This document shows, piece by piece, positions 1-12,535 of a stretch of DNA of 64,000 nt. A model generated the notes under the pieces. The model was not told the DNA's origin and ran no database searches. It was given only the letters and a program-made list of their open reading frames with translations. A program made the position numbers and the translations under genes. The stretch's first letter is position 1; each line of letters begins with the position of its first letter. This DNA comes from Liolophura sinensis (lineage: Eukaryota; Mollusca; Polyplacophora; Chitonida; Chitonidae), in contig NC_088295.1 of NCBI RefSeq assembly GCF_032854445.1, positions 47,541,385-47,605,384 of the forward strand. Direction: 5' to 3'.

Positions 1-276
1 TCTATTCCAGACAATCCTGAATAGTATATTATCCCATATCACCTGCGAAATTTCAACAAAGCCAACTAATTTACTTTTAAAAGGGAAAAGTCTGCAAAAA
101 TGCTTAGTTTTTGGCAACAAGTTTCAAATTGTGAAAGATCTGTCTTCACTTAACACTTTTCAGGTATTCACAGTTTGTCATAGCCAGGATATTAAAGAAA
201 ATGGCATTTAATTTAAATTATTAAATTAATTCAATTTTGAAAACCCGGTTATTATAAACATAACAACAGCACAAAC

Positions 277-3200
277 CTGTCTTAAAGAAGCGATGACCAA
301 AGAAGCAGATGAAGATGCCCACAAACGAAGCAATTGTTGTTAACACTATTCCCGCCACGTCCGCTGAAATGACAAATCAGATCTATGTGAGGGATCATTG
401 TAAACTAAACTTGTAGCCATATAAAATCTGATTTTCAAATCTCTCTTGTCAATGTTCTGAGTCATCTTAGTCAGCACAGCGCTGAAGACTTTCATCAGTA
501 CTGTGCTAAAGATTACCAAATATTCACCCTGTCCTAAAGACCTTCAAATGTTTCTCGCCTTGTGTTAGAGGTTTTTAAATCCTCCATATATTGTGCTGAA
601 GATTTTTAAATCTTGTTCAGATTTCATACCGGTAATCCAGCATTGACCACCTGATTCTTATTCACACCAATATGGATATTCATATTCATACATTCATCAA
701 TAGAATAATAATTCTAGCTTCTCATTAACTACCTCAAAGAATCTCACCTTGTGGTACTATAAAAATGACACTTGATATGATAAAGCATCAATCAAAGACA
801 TGTAATTAATCATCAGTTTTAAATGAATTTTAACCTCAAATATATAAGCTAGAGTAGCTGTCTCACCTTTCAATGCTTGTTCACAGCCTGACGAATTCAA
901 AGAACAACTGTAGGTTGAAACAGGGAAGTAGAGTGAGCTCCCCTTCCCTGTCTGAGTGACCAGCACAGTATAGATCACACCATGGCCAGGGTAGGACACC
1001 ACACTAATGTTCGATTTGTCGTTGTACGTTAAACTGGCAATCTAAGAAACAAAGAATACAGGAGCTACTGCATAAAATGAAACTTAAATTCAATTTGATA
1101 CCACATGATCATTTGTGAAAACTCATTCCCCACTACCAGCTAATTACTCTATTTCACCTAAAGGTTGGCTTGTAAAAAATCCACTTTTCAGAAGCACAAA
1201 AAATGACTTAAGTTTATCTCAGAGAGAAGATATTAATCTAACTTCACAAAAGCACTTGTTACATTTTAAAGCCCTATTGGATGGATGAATAAATCAGAAT
1301 CAAGCAAAACGTCACTTGAAAGTGCTAAACTTCAGGTGAAATATTGTAATTAACAAAATGTTCTTCTAACGATGCTGGAAAGTCTTGTAAGATTAATGTT
1401 AACATGAATCCGTAAGTCCGATATACCACTCTTCCATCCACCATCATTACCAAAAAAAAAAAAAAAGAAAAGAAAACTAAGAAAACCTTAAAAGAAATGA
1501 CAGGATATCATGTTGCTTAGTTTGACTTCCTATAGATTATTTCATCGGCCATTCACTGTGCCCACTCCTTACACTGCTGGGGCATCCAGTTTCAATGGAG
1601 AAATGTACCAGTCAGAAGAAAATACATGAAAACACATTATTGCTCTATGTATCTGAACGGGAGTAATCATTAAATTAATTACCACATTGTAAATAAACTT
1701 GATCAAGCACACGTTTCGATAATAGGAAGGATGTATGCTAAATTTCATTAAAATAAGTCTAGTAATGCAGAAAGAGTTACAAGGAAAAAATCTGAATACA
1801 TGGAAAAGCATTAAATGCCAAAGCAGGTCCTAAATGGGGTAATTATTTTCATTATATTTAAGCATGCACAAGTTCGGATAATAGGCAAGATGCATGGTAA
1901 GATTCATCGGAAATGGCGCAGTAGTTTAAGAGGAGATGCATGCACAAAATCGTGTCTACAAACATGACAGACAGGCAGACAGACATACAGGCAGACAAAC
2001 ATACAGGGTGATTCCAGTATACCCCTCTCCCACCCAGGCATGAAGAGATAGTTTACACTGTGGTCCTTTAGATTCAACCACTAGTGTAAGAAGAATATCA
2101 GACTGGTTACAGTCAGTAAGGTTAAACAGGCTGACAGACAGCAGAAAAAGGGGAAGTACATGTACATGCACAACACTGACACCATATTGTCTTTCCAGAG
2201 TGGGAAGCAAGGGGAGATAATATATGTACATCCCGAACCTTTTGCCCTATCTGCTTCACTGAGTCTACAGTAAGCATTTGCTGAACAGCATGTATGTATG
2301 TGTCTTCCAGAATGTCATTTCCCGGTAAATAGTAGACATAGATGTCATAAGTCAAACTGAATTGGTCACTCCTGCTAACACAGTCCAATGGATGCTCCTG
2401 GTCTCTTCTGAAGCTGAGAGCTGACCACTGGAACGTCAGGACATTCAAGTAGTCTGTGTATCTCAAGTGGATGTTGGCATCATTCTCCAAGTTGAACTCA
2501 ATGTTACATCCACCCGGCAGAGGATCTACAATATAACAATTAGCGTATTAAGTATCCTCAGTAAAAAGTGGTCTCTGCAAATTTCAAATGACATTTATAT
2601 AGACATTAAGTGAATAGGCTTGCCCTGAATTACTTCCCTTGATTCACGACAGCGACTATGACGTAACGTGAATTTTTTTTCAAGGCGTAAAACTACGAGA
2701 AATAGGACAGCACCTATTAAAGCACGGACGCAGTATGTGGGTTATATAATGACGGTGATAAAGATTTTCTAGGCAACAGAATGTGAAAAAACGTGTCATC
2801 AGCCTTCAGGAATTGCACAAATGTTGAGACATTCTGAAGACTTGAAGTCCATGTTTTTCAGTTTTTCATCGGTCTGCCGAACTGGTTTATTGAATTTAAT
2901 TAGAACCACAGTTTTAAAATTACATCCAAATGGATTAAGAACATTACATAATGTTTATCCTGGGCTTTCCAGATAAGTTTACAAAATCTGTCTTAAAGCC
3001 AGATCTTCAACTAGCTTATGCCGCTTTAACTCAGGATTCATAAATTTAGATACATCAATTCAAAACTTTTGCTCAGTACATGAAGTACTTAAAAACATTT
3101 ACTTTAACATTAGATTTTATACACAAGAGACATGAAGATCATAAATTGGGTAATTTACAGTAATTAACATACATGCTAGGTATTAACTACGAAACAGCCC

Positions 3201-4650
3201 CTTGTTGTATTATGCTTTATACTTATTTATTCATTTAATTTATGGCTTTTTTTTTTTTTCACGTATGACATTTTACGCCGTACTCAAGAATATTTCATTT
3301 ATACAACATCAGCAAGCATTATATTGGGAAATCCATGGCCATCCGCTGGTTGCTGACAGGCCTTCCCATGTACCTTCAGAGAGGAGGCCAGCATGAGCCG
3401 GCCTTAAACTCACAGCGAACTCATTGGTGAGAAACTTCTGGGTCATTGCACCACAATGACCCAGAATTATTTTGCTATTACACTATATATATGCAACACC
3501 TGAGCTCAATAATACAAACGTTATTTGTCATATAGCCAACATACGACTGGAGAAGAAGCCAGTATCAGCTGAACTTGAATTCACAGCAACCGCAAACAAA
3601 TAATAAAAACAAGAATAAATTGCATTGAATTGTTCACCTGGTCATACAGTTTCTGACTTTTGCCACCTGAACTTACTTTGATCTGTCAGTTCTGTGACAG
3701 CCACAACAACTGACAGGGAGAAGTTGTGCTGTGACATGAGAAACCACCTGGCCTCAGTCTGTCCAATCCTCAGCACTGTAATAACCCCAACATCATGACC
3801 ATTCACAGATGTGCTGACACCTGGGTGAGCAGACATCGACAGGGTCACATTGTGCACTTGAGCGTGCACTTGACATGTGACAGAACTGGTGAGGTTAGAG
3901 GCACTCAGGCCTCTGGCAGAGAGACTCACATTGCCAAATGGGGGTAGCACCTTCACCACTGGAATTCCAACAGTTATGTTCCAATCTGAAACACAAGGTT
4001 ACTTGCATGTGTTTTTATCGAATTTCACTTTGGAAAATCTATATCTCCTAAATAGTCCATAATTTTAATTTAGAAAAAAAAAGATCCCAATGTGATGACT
4101 ACTGTTTATTCATACCAGACATGTTTTTTGTTGATTTTTTTTTGTTGTTTTTTTTTTTCTTGACAATTAATGCCTGATAAGGAACATGATACCATAACAT
4201 TTGAATGTGCAGGCATGCATGTGGAGGGTAGTCTGATGTATGCATTCAAACATGGCAGCTGGAGTCATCTAATCAGCCTGGAACTGACAGCCGAGAACCC
4301 TATCTATACGGACAGACATTATCAGTGATTATGTGGCGGACAGCATTGCCATTAGTGAGGACAGCACGGGAAGGTAATCTTTATATGAAACAAGACAAGG
4401 CTGTGATAGTGTCCGTAATCATCAGTGCAAACAATGAGAAGTTACAACGTATAATTCAATGCCATTGCAATTTGGCTACAAACTAATGATTGAGGCTGAG
4501 TGTTAGCAATATCAGCATCAACAGGCGCGCAATGACAGTGACATTTGGTCTGAAGCCGACATTACCTTCTTCCCTAGCATGGGAACAGACGAGCAGGGCC
4601 ACACAAGATATATAAACACTTCTCTTAATTAACAAACAAACGGAAGGCAT
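277..4650 (-). CDS. TM7SF3: Transmembrane 7 superfamily member 3, 5' half (gene continues beyond the left edge)
   Basis: Five exons in phase: 4566-4650, 3677-3985, 2230-2525, 867-1041 and 277-363 (952 coding bp, about 317 residues). Exon 1 encodes a signal peptide starting MPSVCLLIKRS with a hydrophobic core VALLVC. Exons 2-4 encode an extracellular region rich in N-glycosylation sequons (WNIT, GNVS, SNLT, HNVT, HNFS, SNIS). Exon 3 has the family-typical stretches PGGCNIEF and YYLPGND; exon 4 has PGHGVIYTV. Exon 5 starts the first transmembrane helix and ends CFFGHRFFKT, close to the human CFFGHRFWKT. All junctions are GT-AG with matching phases; the exon 3 donor (GTACAT) is the weakest call. 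The remaining six helices must lie left of position 1. The human protein is a seven-pass membrane protein linked to cell survival and stress responses; that role is family knowledge, not seen here. Confidence 0.9.
3226..3473 (-). repeat. SINE family I (MetaSINE-like), degenerate copy
   Basis: Minus-strand copy in TM7SF3 intron 2. It has the tail motif TTTTACGCCGTACTCAAGAA, a diverged centre and a remnant of the tRNA-like head. It is older than most family I copies here. Confidence 0.65.
3535..3600 (-). repeat. SINE family I fragment
   Basis: Short central piece matching the family I segment around the B box (ACGACTGGAGAAGAAGCCAG, then a diverged ACTCACAGCAACCGC). It is adjacent to the copy at 3226-3473. 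Confidence 0.45.
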
Positions 4651-6650
4651 TGTTTAACCAACAGACGAATAAGGATGAACCTCTCAAACTTGACAGGTTT
4701 TCAACCGCCTTCCTTTATTAGGAGAGTGGTCACAAGGGAGATAACCGTAATATTATCTCACATTCGCGCGATCTAGGTAACATCAGAAGTCTATTAACGA
4801 GACTTCTGGTAACATCCAATCTGGGATAAAGACACATAAAGAGCCGTCTATCTTCATCCCAGATAAAACTAGCCACCACATCATCGTCCAGATAAATCAT
4901 AAAGTGAATTGTGATATTCTTTGGCTGACACGATGACACCTCTTACCTTTTCTTGGCCATTGGGACATTTCTGGCTTCCACATGGGTACTTTCAGCGACG
5001 AAGCGACAGCAGGCTCATATTTTCCAGCATTTACATCACATATAGACCTATATGCTACGGCTTATACGGCAATATGGATGCACGTGTTCGAATGCCGTTT
5101 AAGTTTTCGGCTTGGGCTATGAACGACAATAATAATAATAATAATAATAATAGCTGTTTCACTCCTCACAGGTACACCGGGTGCCTAGCGGTAACAGTCA
5201 AACGTGTTCAAGTTCAATCCTTGCAAAGTATAACGTTAAAGGATCAAAACACCAAAAAAATTATTTTTGGTGAAAAGAAGTGTACTGCACTATCATCTGT
5301 TGTCGCTACGGTAAAGATACCAAACCTTGAGGAATTTGGCCATCTGATCTCGCGATTTCGCCGAAGCATACGGTATACTTAAGTCGATCTGTTTGAACCT
5401 TCTATAGCTTTTCAAGTTACAGAGCAGAACTCGAGGCTCACGTTATCGTGATACATGTGGAGGAAAAATTGCTGTTTTAAATTTTCGAAATCCCAAAATC
5501 CGAAAAGTTATATGGGAATTGGGTTTTTCTACACGTGTACCAAATATTAGAATGATCGGCTCAGTGGTTATATAGAATTTTTTTAAGGTTTTGGACAAAG
5601 TCCAGTATGGCCGCCAAGTCACGTCACTTACAGCACTCAAAAATGTTCATATTCTTTGTCCATATGCGGATGAAATTTCATTCAAATCACTCAAATGCAA
5701 TACATTTTATGAACGCCATAAAATCATCATAAAAATCCAAGCAATTTCAATACCATTCCCAGCTCAATCCCATGGCCAGTCATTCTAAATGCTGTAAATA
5801 CTAATATCTATTACCACAGCTCAAAACACACAGACACACAGAGAATACAAAATCAAAAATGTCGTTCAAATGACATATTCGGTAAAAAATTTGCGGCTAT
5901 ACATTTTTGGAAATTCAGAAATCCTAAAGATCTAGGGACTAGCTTGTAGCATATGCACATGTAACAAATTCCAGAATAATCGATTCAGTGGTTTTTTAAT
6001 CTCAGCGCTTTGGTCAAAATCAAAAATGCTATTTTTGAACACACGTGTTTTAAGAATCGATCAGCTTTTCCGGAGTACCCGCGGTAGACATGATTAACCA
6101 CCTGGACGACGGGCAGCTACATTGGCACTAATAGCACCTCAGCGTCGACGCTTGAACATCACGTCGAAGACAGCAGACCATATGCCAAGCTTTCCCATTA
6201 TTAAGTATTAGTGGCATGATCCGGGTCAGCATACGAAACGGACGCCTTAACAATCTGGTCAACACAGTGCGATATGGAGAATATGCTTCCTAGTTTAAAT
6301 TTGGATGTCCTATATATTCATCGAAAATTAAATGTTCCAAAATTTACATTAGGTTAAAGAGTCCAAATCACAACTCTTAAATCATTCATTTGTGTCAAAA
6401 TCAGAATGTATTTACGAGAACAATTTGACGGGCAGCCAGACAGACAAAATGACAGACAGGCAGATGGCTTGGCAAATAACCAGTCGGGTATGGGGCAGGT
6501 TTTGGTTGGGTAGTAGCTACACTGCCATGATATTCATTGACAGCATGAATGCATATATTTTGTCTCGTAGAGTAGAAATATCAGCGAAGACTGGATATAT
6601 ATGGCAGCAGTACATGTATTTGAAGGTGTCTTTCATCCTGAACAACTCGT
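4651..6650. other. Intergenic, upstream of TM7SF3
   Basis: No convincing gene. It should contain the TM7SF3 promoter just above 4650. There is an (AAT)n microsatellite at 5128-5152 and a diverged direct repeat, about 5455-5575 against 5875-5995, sharing AATGATCGGCTCAGTGGTTA-like ends. A weak match to SINE family III lies near 6150-6185. Long ORFs here run through the microsatellite or lack splice and codon support. Confidence 0.6.
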
Positions 6651-6652
6651 GA

Positions 6653-6742
6653 CTTACCAGACCTACCCGGAACCATACAGGAGGGTTGTACCTTCATCCC
6701 GGAGTACAAACCCCCTGTATATGACATGGTAGGTCTGGTAAC
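6653..6742. repeat. Imperfect palindrome (hairpin), arms of about 40 bp
   Basis: The left arm starts TTACCAGACCTACC and the right arm ends GGTAGGTCTGGTAA. Beyond a short mismatch the pairing continues through CATACAGGAGGGTTGTAC against its complement. It lies just downstream of the stop of the candidate gene at 6755-10621. It could be a small foldback element or a hairpin in a 3' UTR. Confidence 0.6.
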
Positions 6743-6754
6743 ACACCTCTCCGA

Positions 6755-9700
6755 TCAGGCCTCTGGCTGGCCCCAGACGCTGGACTTGGGGGTTGATGCC
6801 CTCCCCCGGGGCCAGAACGGCCGCAAACCTAAAGGCCTCTGTGGCCACCCCAACAAACTCTGGGTCTGGTCCGGGCCCATCTTCGTTGTCCATTTTTGGT
6901 CTCTCTTTGGAATACGAATCATTTCAAGAAAGGTACTGATCACTTGTCTGATTGCCAGAAATGTGGTCGACACAGGTCCAACCAAAATCTCTCGATATCG
7001 TTCTTCACCTTTCGGTTTTCCCTGCAAAAAAGTGGCATACAGTTGAGTCAGACAAATTTAAAACTTGACACATTTGTTCAGTCAGAGATCCGTATAAACA
7101 AACCTGAGGTAAGCGTTTTAAGTTGGAATTTTGCTTACATGTTATAAATATATACACACGTTGCTGTTGTGCTTTTCGAACTTCGTAGTTTAAGTTTCTT
7201 TCGATAACACTTACATGTTTGACGAAAATTTCTCCATCGATAGTGGGGTAGCTTGTCTCAACTAGAGCCTTGCTTTTACTGTTCTCGGACACAGGGTTAT
7301 CCGGAAGTAACTCTGTTGGATGATAAATATGCGTAATTATAACGTACATATAACATACTACATGGCTCTTATACTGAAATGGAATCAAGATTCCGGCCGT
7401 ACATTGGAACTGGCTTAGCACCATCAGTAAAGTAAGAAAGGTACGGTAAGGCGGAGAATCGGCCCCACAGAGGTACGATAAGAAAGTGCAAATTTCAAAA
7501 TTCCAGCACAGTTCTGTAAATTCCCAAATCAGAAGTATAAAAACTGGTCCAATCGCCCATAACAGTTAAATGGCTATAACGGAGATGGTTGCTTAGTAAT
7601 AACAAACCAAAAATGCCCTCACGATGAAAACAGCCAATTTTGCGTTCAAACGAGGCACTGTGTCTTTCATTTGCAGTACGAAGATCAATGTTAACAAGAA
7701 AAATATCTTTACTGGAACTTTCATGTGTATATTTTTACTTTTACTTGCTGTCACAGTTTGGTCTTGATTAACGTTGGTCTTCATACTTTACAAATAAAAT
7801 TTATAATGATTATAATATGATCAGTTTTTTCATGTTTTGGCAAGTTTAAAATTCATTTTTCGGTCATAGTCTGTCAGGCATCCTTGTACAATGTGCACTG
7901 TGGAGAACAGGTTGCACCTCTTTGTAGTTCTTCATTTTTCTTTGGCAACATGTTTTTTGTGTGAGTAGAGATGTAGGCTACCTTGCATTAAAGAAGTGTT
8001 ATCCTGAATTAGCATGGATAATTGTTCAGTTATGGTATTAAGTAACGTGTGAGAAATAAAGCGAAATCACACGTGAATCCAGGTTGAGAGCACATGTGAT
8101 TCTCTCGCTATCAATAACATTAACATGTTATGTTTGTATTTAATTCATTGGGGCTTTGCTGCGTGCTTTCATTTTCACTTTCTGTATTTTTTCAGAAAGT
8201 AACATGTATGATGCAGTGATTTCCCCCCACTCTACAGTGTCTGATGCAAAAAAGAATATTTCAGTGTGACTGGAGCAGTATACCATTTTTCAATTTGATG
8301 ACCTATGCATTGCTTCAGTGTATGTCTGGAGTTTTATGCTTAAGTATTACGTAACAAGAAAAGAAGAGTAAAACATCACTGAAGAAGAAGTAGCCTTACG
8401 AGTGTGTCAGTACCCGTCACTCCTGGCTATAGTCAGTTTCGCATTTTGAGGTGCACAATTTCTTGCACTGGGTGCTTTCGGTATATCGGGCGGGGCGCAT
8501 TTGACTAAACAAATAAATACCAAATTAAAACATGTTTTGATCTGCACGGTCATTTATTACTTATTTTTACTTGCTTGCACAATTCTAGATTGACACTCAG
8601 TTCATATGGCAGAGTTGGCGATGGCCAGATTGAGGTAACATTTAATTACACTGCTATTATAAATTTTAATACACAACGGCATAAGTGGACCATTCCTTTT
8701 ATCAAAAATTTCTGAAACTCACCTTTATGGCACTTGAGTCTTTTTCTATTACACCTGTTCAGGCCAATGGTTCTTATTGCACTAGGTCTCCCTGATGACA
8801 AGAATGTTAAACGTAGTGTTAGGTTTATACCGTTCTTTGACTTCAAACACATGTAATGAATATTCAGAAAGTAGATTGAGCACGAGGCTTTTATTTAATA
8901 AAGCGTTTTCCCTACAAACATACGGACGACGCTAAAATAACTGTACGGTACTCACTCACGGATTTCCCCCAAATCCACAATAAAAATATGACCATAACCG
9001 TCGACACGTGCTGAAGGTAGGCTGTGAACAACAGAAAATAGAACAATAGAATAGAGTTAAAAATTGCTACATTTGGAGGGTTGTGCATGATTGCTTTATA
9101 AATCGAAGTAGCACCTCCGCCTACAAATGGTAAAGTCATGGCTATACACAGGTATTTATATATGGTAAGGCTGAAGCAATTGTAGCAGGCTGTTTGTTTA
9201 CTCAATACATTAGGGGACTACATCAGTTGGGCAAACACAGGGTATGGAACCAGGAAATCCATCAGGGAGTTAACAAATCTACAAATATACATATGTGTAA
9301 TATCTTTACCCCTAAATGTCTTCGCCAGCCGACCAAGCGGCCGACAAGGTGTAGGTACAGATCATGACCTATAGCCAGTGAGGCCTTATGTCATGACTAT
9401 ACCAGTTAAGGCGGGATTGGGGAGTTAAATTTTGTCAGATACCCGGTGACGTTCGTTGGTTTTGCTTAAATATGCTGTTTTCTCACAGTCTGAAGTAAAT
9501 TAGGCCTACATACAGCAAATACGCAAAATACAACATAATCTAAAAACAAAAATTATTGATCGGCGAATTTTTAGTAAAAAAGCGGTTTATTTATTTATTT
9601 GATTGATTGGTGTTTTACGCCATACTCAAGAATATTTCACTTATACGACAGCGGCCAGCATAATGGTGGGAGAAAACCGGGCAAAGCCCGGGGGAAACCC

Positions 9701-10621
9701 ACGACCATCCGCATCTTGCTGCAAGACCTTCCCACGTACGGCCGGAGAGGAAGTTTAATTATTTAACTGTGTTACTCAGTCAAAATATTCGTGAATTCAA
9801 TAAGCGTAACAACATATCCTTCCCAGATTATAACACAAACAGAATTCAAACGAATTTTATGTTTTATATAAACGAATGTGCCTCATAGGCCTATTAGTTA
9901 TTAGCTGATCGCCTGAGGAGAGAAACGTTGATTTGTAAATGGTTTATCCAGCTGCAAAGAGCAGGCTTCCACCAAGGCGGTTCCGGCTGCCGAAGTCCGA
10001 CCAGTCGCCGGAACTTCCCTATCACACTTTCGAGCGTCGTTTGCTCTCTACATCTGCGGTAAAACACACCGGTTAATATTAAGTATACACGTGTTCATGT
10101 TACCATCTGATATCATACACACGTGTGGAAATCAACGGATATTTGAACTACTCAGGCAGATGAAAGGGATGAGGAAGGGAATAGATTTCCCTCTTATCCA
10201 AATAGTATAATGAGTGTAAGATGCATAAATATATGGTAAGACTGTTCTTTGCATGTTACCAAAAAGGCAACTTTGTGTCTGTAATTTTCGATAGTCATCA
10301 TAGGCCTAGGTGGTATAGTTCACCCCTGGTTTACACCTTAATTTACAGCGGACTTTCAATGGTGGCTGGATATTAAGAGGCTCAAAACGTTTAAACTTAC
10401 TCTACCTTTAGGCTATCTGTCGACACAAGATGCTCTCTATTCAAAAATAATAGAAGAGCGGTGACTACTAGCAGAGGTAACACGTTCATTATCACAAATG
10501 AAAGCACCACACAATGGTTTCTATGTATCAAACCCTTGCCAGAGGCTATGACGTCATCTAGTTTGCGCTTCATACTTTCTGTGACGTCACTCATAGTATT
10601 GTTGTATTCTTCACGTAACAT
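6755..10621 (-). CDS. Candidate seven-exon gene, single-pass membrane protein of unknown family
   Basis: I do not recognise this protein. Seven minus-strand exons keep phase throughout: 10401-10621, 8960-9021, 8723-8791, 8414-8504, 7623-7663, 7215-7312 and 6755-7021 (849 bp, 282 aa). Exon 1 opens MLREEYNNTMSD after an in-frame stop, has a charged segment, then one hydrophobic helix (CVVLSFVIMNVLPLLVVTAL), so a type II membrane topology is possible. Exons 2-6 would be extracellular and modestly Cys-rich (LNRCNRKRLKCHK, VKCAPPDIPKAPSARNC, RKIGCFH). Most donors are GTAAGT or GTGAGT with good polypyrimidine tracts; the exon 4 donor (GTACTG) and exon 5 acceptor are weak. The last exon becomes Pro/Gly/Trp-rich, and another frame there starting MDNEDGPGPDPEF looks at least as protein-like, so the 3' end is doubtful. 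Confidence 0.42.
9585..9752 (-). repeat. SINE family I (MetaSINE-like), head-truncated
   Basis: Minus-strand copy with ATTTA tail, GTGTTTTACGCCATACTCAA, the central GAAACCCACGACCATCCGCA and then CGTACGGCCGGAGAGGAAG. It ends before the tRNA-like head. It sits in intron 1 of the candidate gene at 6755-10621. Confidence 0.8.
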
Positions 10622-12221
10622 TTGCTATGTCAGGTTTTTGTAACGTCATCTATAAGACTTCCTAGACATATACAACCCATAGACAAGTTCATAGGGCAAT
10701 TGGGATATCAGGAATTATCGGCGAAGGTCGAGTTGAAAATCACTAATCGAGAGCTGACAATTCCTGAAATAAAATAAGTCCCAACCCCACAACTTATTTT
10801 ATTTCTCAGCATGTTTTATTATACCGAAAATACAGTACCTTTTGGCCGAATTTGTACGTCGATGACGGAGCTGTAACCAGCGTCTGATTTATTTTTACGA
10901 ACAAGCACACGCCAGAGAACACTCAAACGGAGATAGCTCCTGTGGAAAAAACGCACGTGATCGTTGGATATTAGCACGAGATCGTTGGATATTAGCACGA
11001 GATCGTTGAATAATTGCCTCATGAACGTGGGATAAATATTTTGTGAACGTGACGTTGCATTCCTTAGCGCGCTTGATCGTTGTACATCATTTGTGGGATA
11101 TATTGTGACGGTCTCTCGACCAATGGAAACGGAGATTTAAATAACCCTATTCTGTAAGGCGGATCGGAAGTTAGAGACCACGTGATTTCTTCAGTAACAA
11201 AGGGCGTGGGTGAAGAAAACGGTCCTCCCAACGTTATTGCATAGGAAAATGCCTATTTTTTTTCTATTTGTATAATTTTTCTTATCTATCTTTCCAGATA
11301 GTATAAGTATTTCTGCAGAGCTTTCGTGATGCTATTTTGTATAACTAGGCCTTAATGAGGTATTATAATAGTATTCGTTACATTGTGACTCGTCTGCAGG
11401 ATTTGAGAATATATCTGTACCTCCCACGTGACCGTTGCTGTCCAATGAAAAGCGGAATATTTTGTCTGAAGCAGGATAGTAGTGAGTGTGCTATGATAAT
11501 CAGTACAGCATACATTTTAAATATTGTAACTTATACATGAAAACCTATATAACATTTATATCCTGTTCCTCAGCATGTCAGTCGTCTTAATATAGCCAGT
11601 GTATGGTACCCATTCCAAGAAATCACAGTAAATGATCTTTCCAACGTCTAACCGCTCCACATTCTATAAACCGTCTTGCCCTGTGAAAATCTGTGGAACT
11701 CGTTGATGTAGGCCTAGGTATGCGAACCTGTTCCACGTTAGTTGTATAGAAACACTGATGCCTTAAGATTGGTATGGTTATAACAGTATAAATAGACAAT
11801 GAAATAAATCTGCAGATTCTCAAGGACAAAACTATACATAGAAATGCCAACTACTCCACCTTTTCGACATTTAGGACAATATACCTGAAGGACTGTTGGT
11901 CTATCTATATTTATCTACAAACGTTCGAAAATGCAGTAGGAATATATAAACGTAAATAAACTTTAAAAATCATTCCATTTTTACTCTTATCATAGGCCTT
12001 TCTGCACATTTGATTCAGAATAGTTCCATTCGTTGTAATCGAACCCTAGAAAACAAAGAGACAGGACAAAATTAAAGGTAAACTAATTCTAGGCATCGAA
12101 ACAGACTGCATTCAAGCCGCCAAACAAAATGGACCTTCTGGGTTAATAAATTATAATGGTCAAAAACAAAAGACCAATTTCCAAAACAACGTTTAGTACA
12201 AGCCACCAAATAACTAAGAAA
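10622..12221. other. Intergenic, upstream of the candidate membrane-protein gene
   Basis: No gene seen. A 26-bp unit containing GATCGTTGGATATTAGCAC is repeated about three times at 10957-11013. The remainder is AT-rich unique sequence. Confidence 0.5.
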
Positions 12222-12535
12222 TTATCTAAACCAACTGAAATTACTTAACAATTTTTCATATGACCGCGAAGGAATCCTCAGAGTGCATGTAAAGTACCTC
12301 CTTGTTGCAGGACGAATTTCCACCGCTCTTTTATCCAGTGCTGCTTTTCTGAGACGCCTTATGGCAGACAAGTTAGGCGCCCCGCCCGAGCCATTATACT
12401 GATACGGGTCCACCAGTCGTTGCACTATCCCCTTCATGCTGAACGCCAAGCGAGGAAGTTACAACTTCCTCTTTTAAAGTCTTAGGTGTGACTCCATCCA
12501 GGATCCATCCCGAAGCGGACGCTCTACCAACTGCA
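12222..12535 (-). repeat. SINE family II, nearly full-length
   Basis: The minus strand reads a tRNA-like head (GTAGAGCGTCCGCTTCGGG), then CTTCCTCGCTTGGCGTTCAG, then AAGAGCGGTGGAAATTCGTC and the 3' domain beginning GAGGATTCCTTCGCGGTCAT. The terminal ACTC repeats are lost in this copy. Confidence 0.75.

Noticed and set aside
277-4650. SID1 transmembrane family as identity of the leftmost gene
   Set aside because: My first impression from the glycosylated ectodomain. The combination PGGCNIEF, YYLPGND, PGHGVIYTV and CFFGHRFFKT in that order fits TM7SF3 instead.
4921-5382. 153-aa plus-strand ORF
   Set aside because: It runs through an (AAT)n microsatellite as poly-Asn, has no splice or homology support and lies upstream of TM7SF3.
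8912-9205. 97-aa hydrophobic minus-strand ORF that could be a multi-pass membrane protein
   Set aside because: A splice-bounded exon (8960-9021) in another frame fits the candidate gene. The hydrophobic frame is a by-product of T-rich intron sequence.
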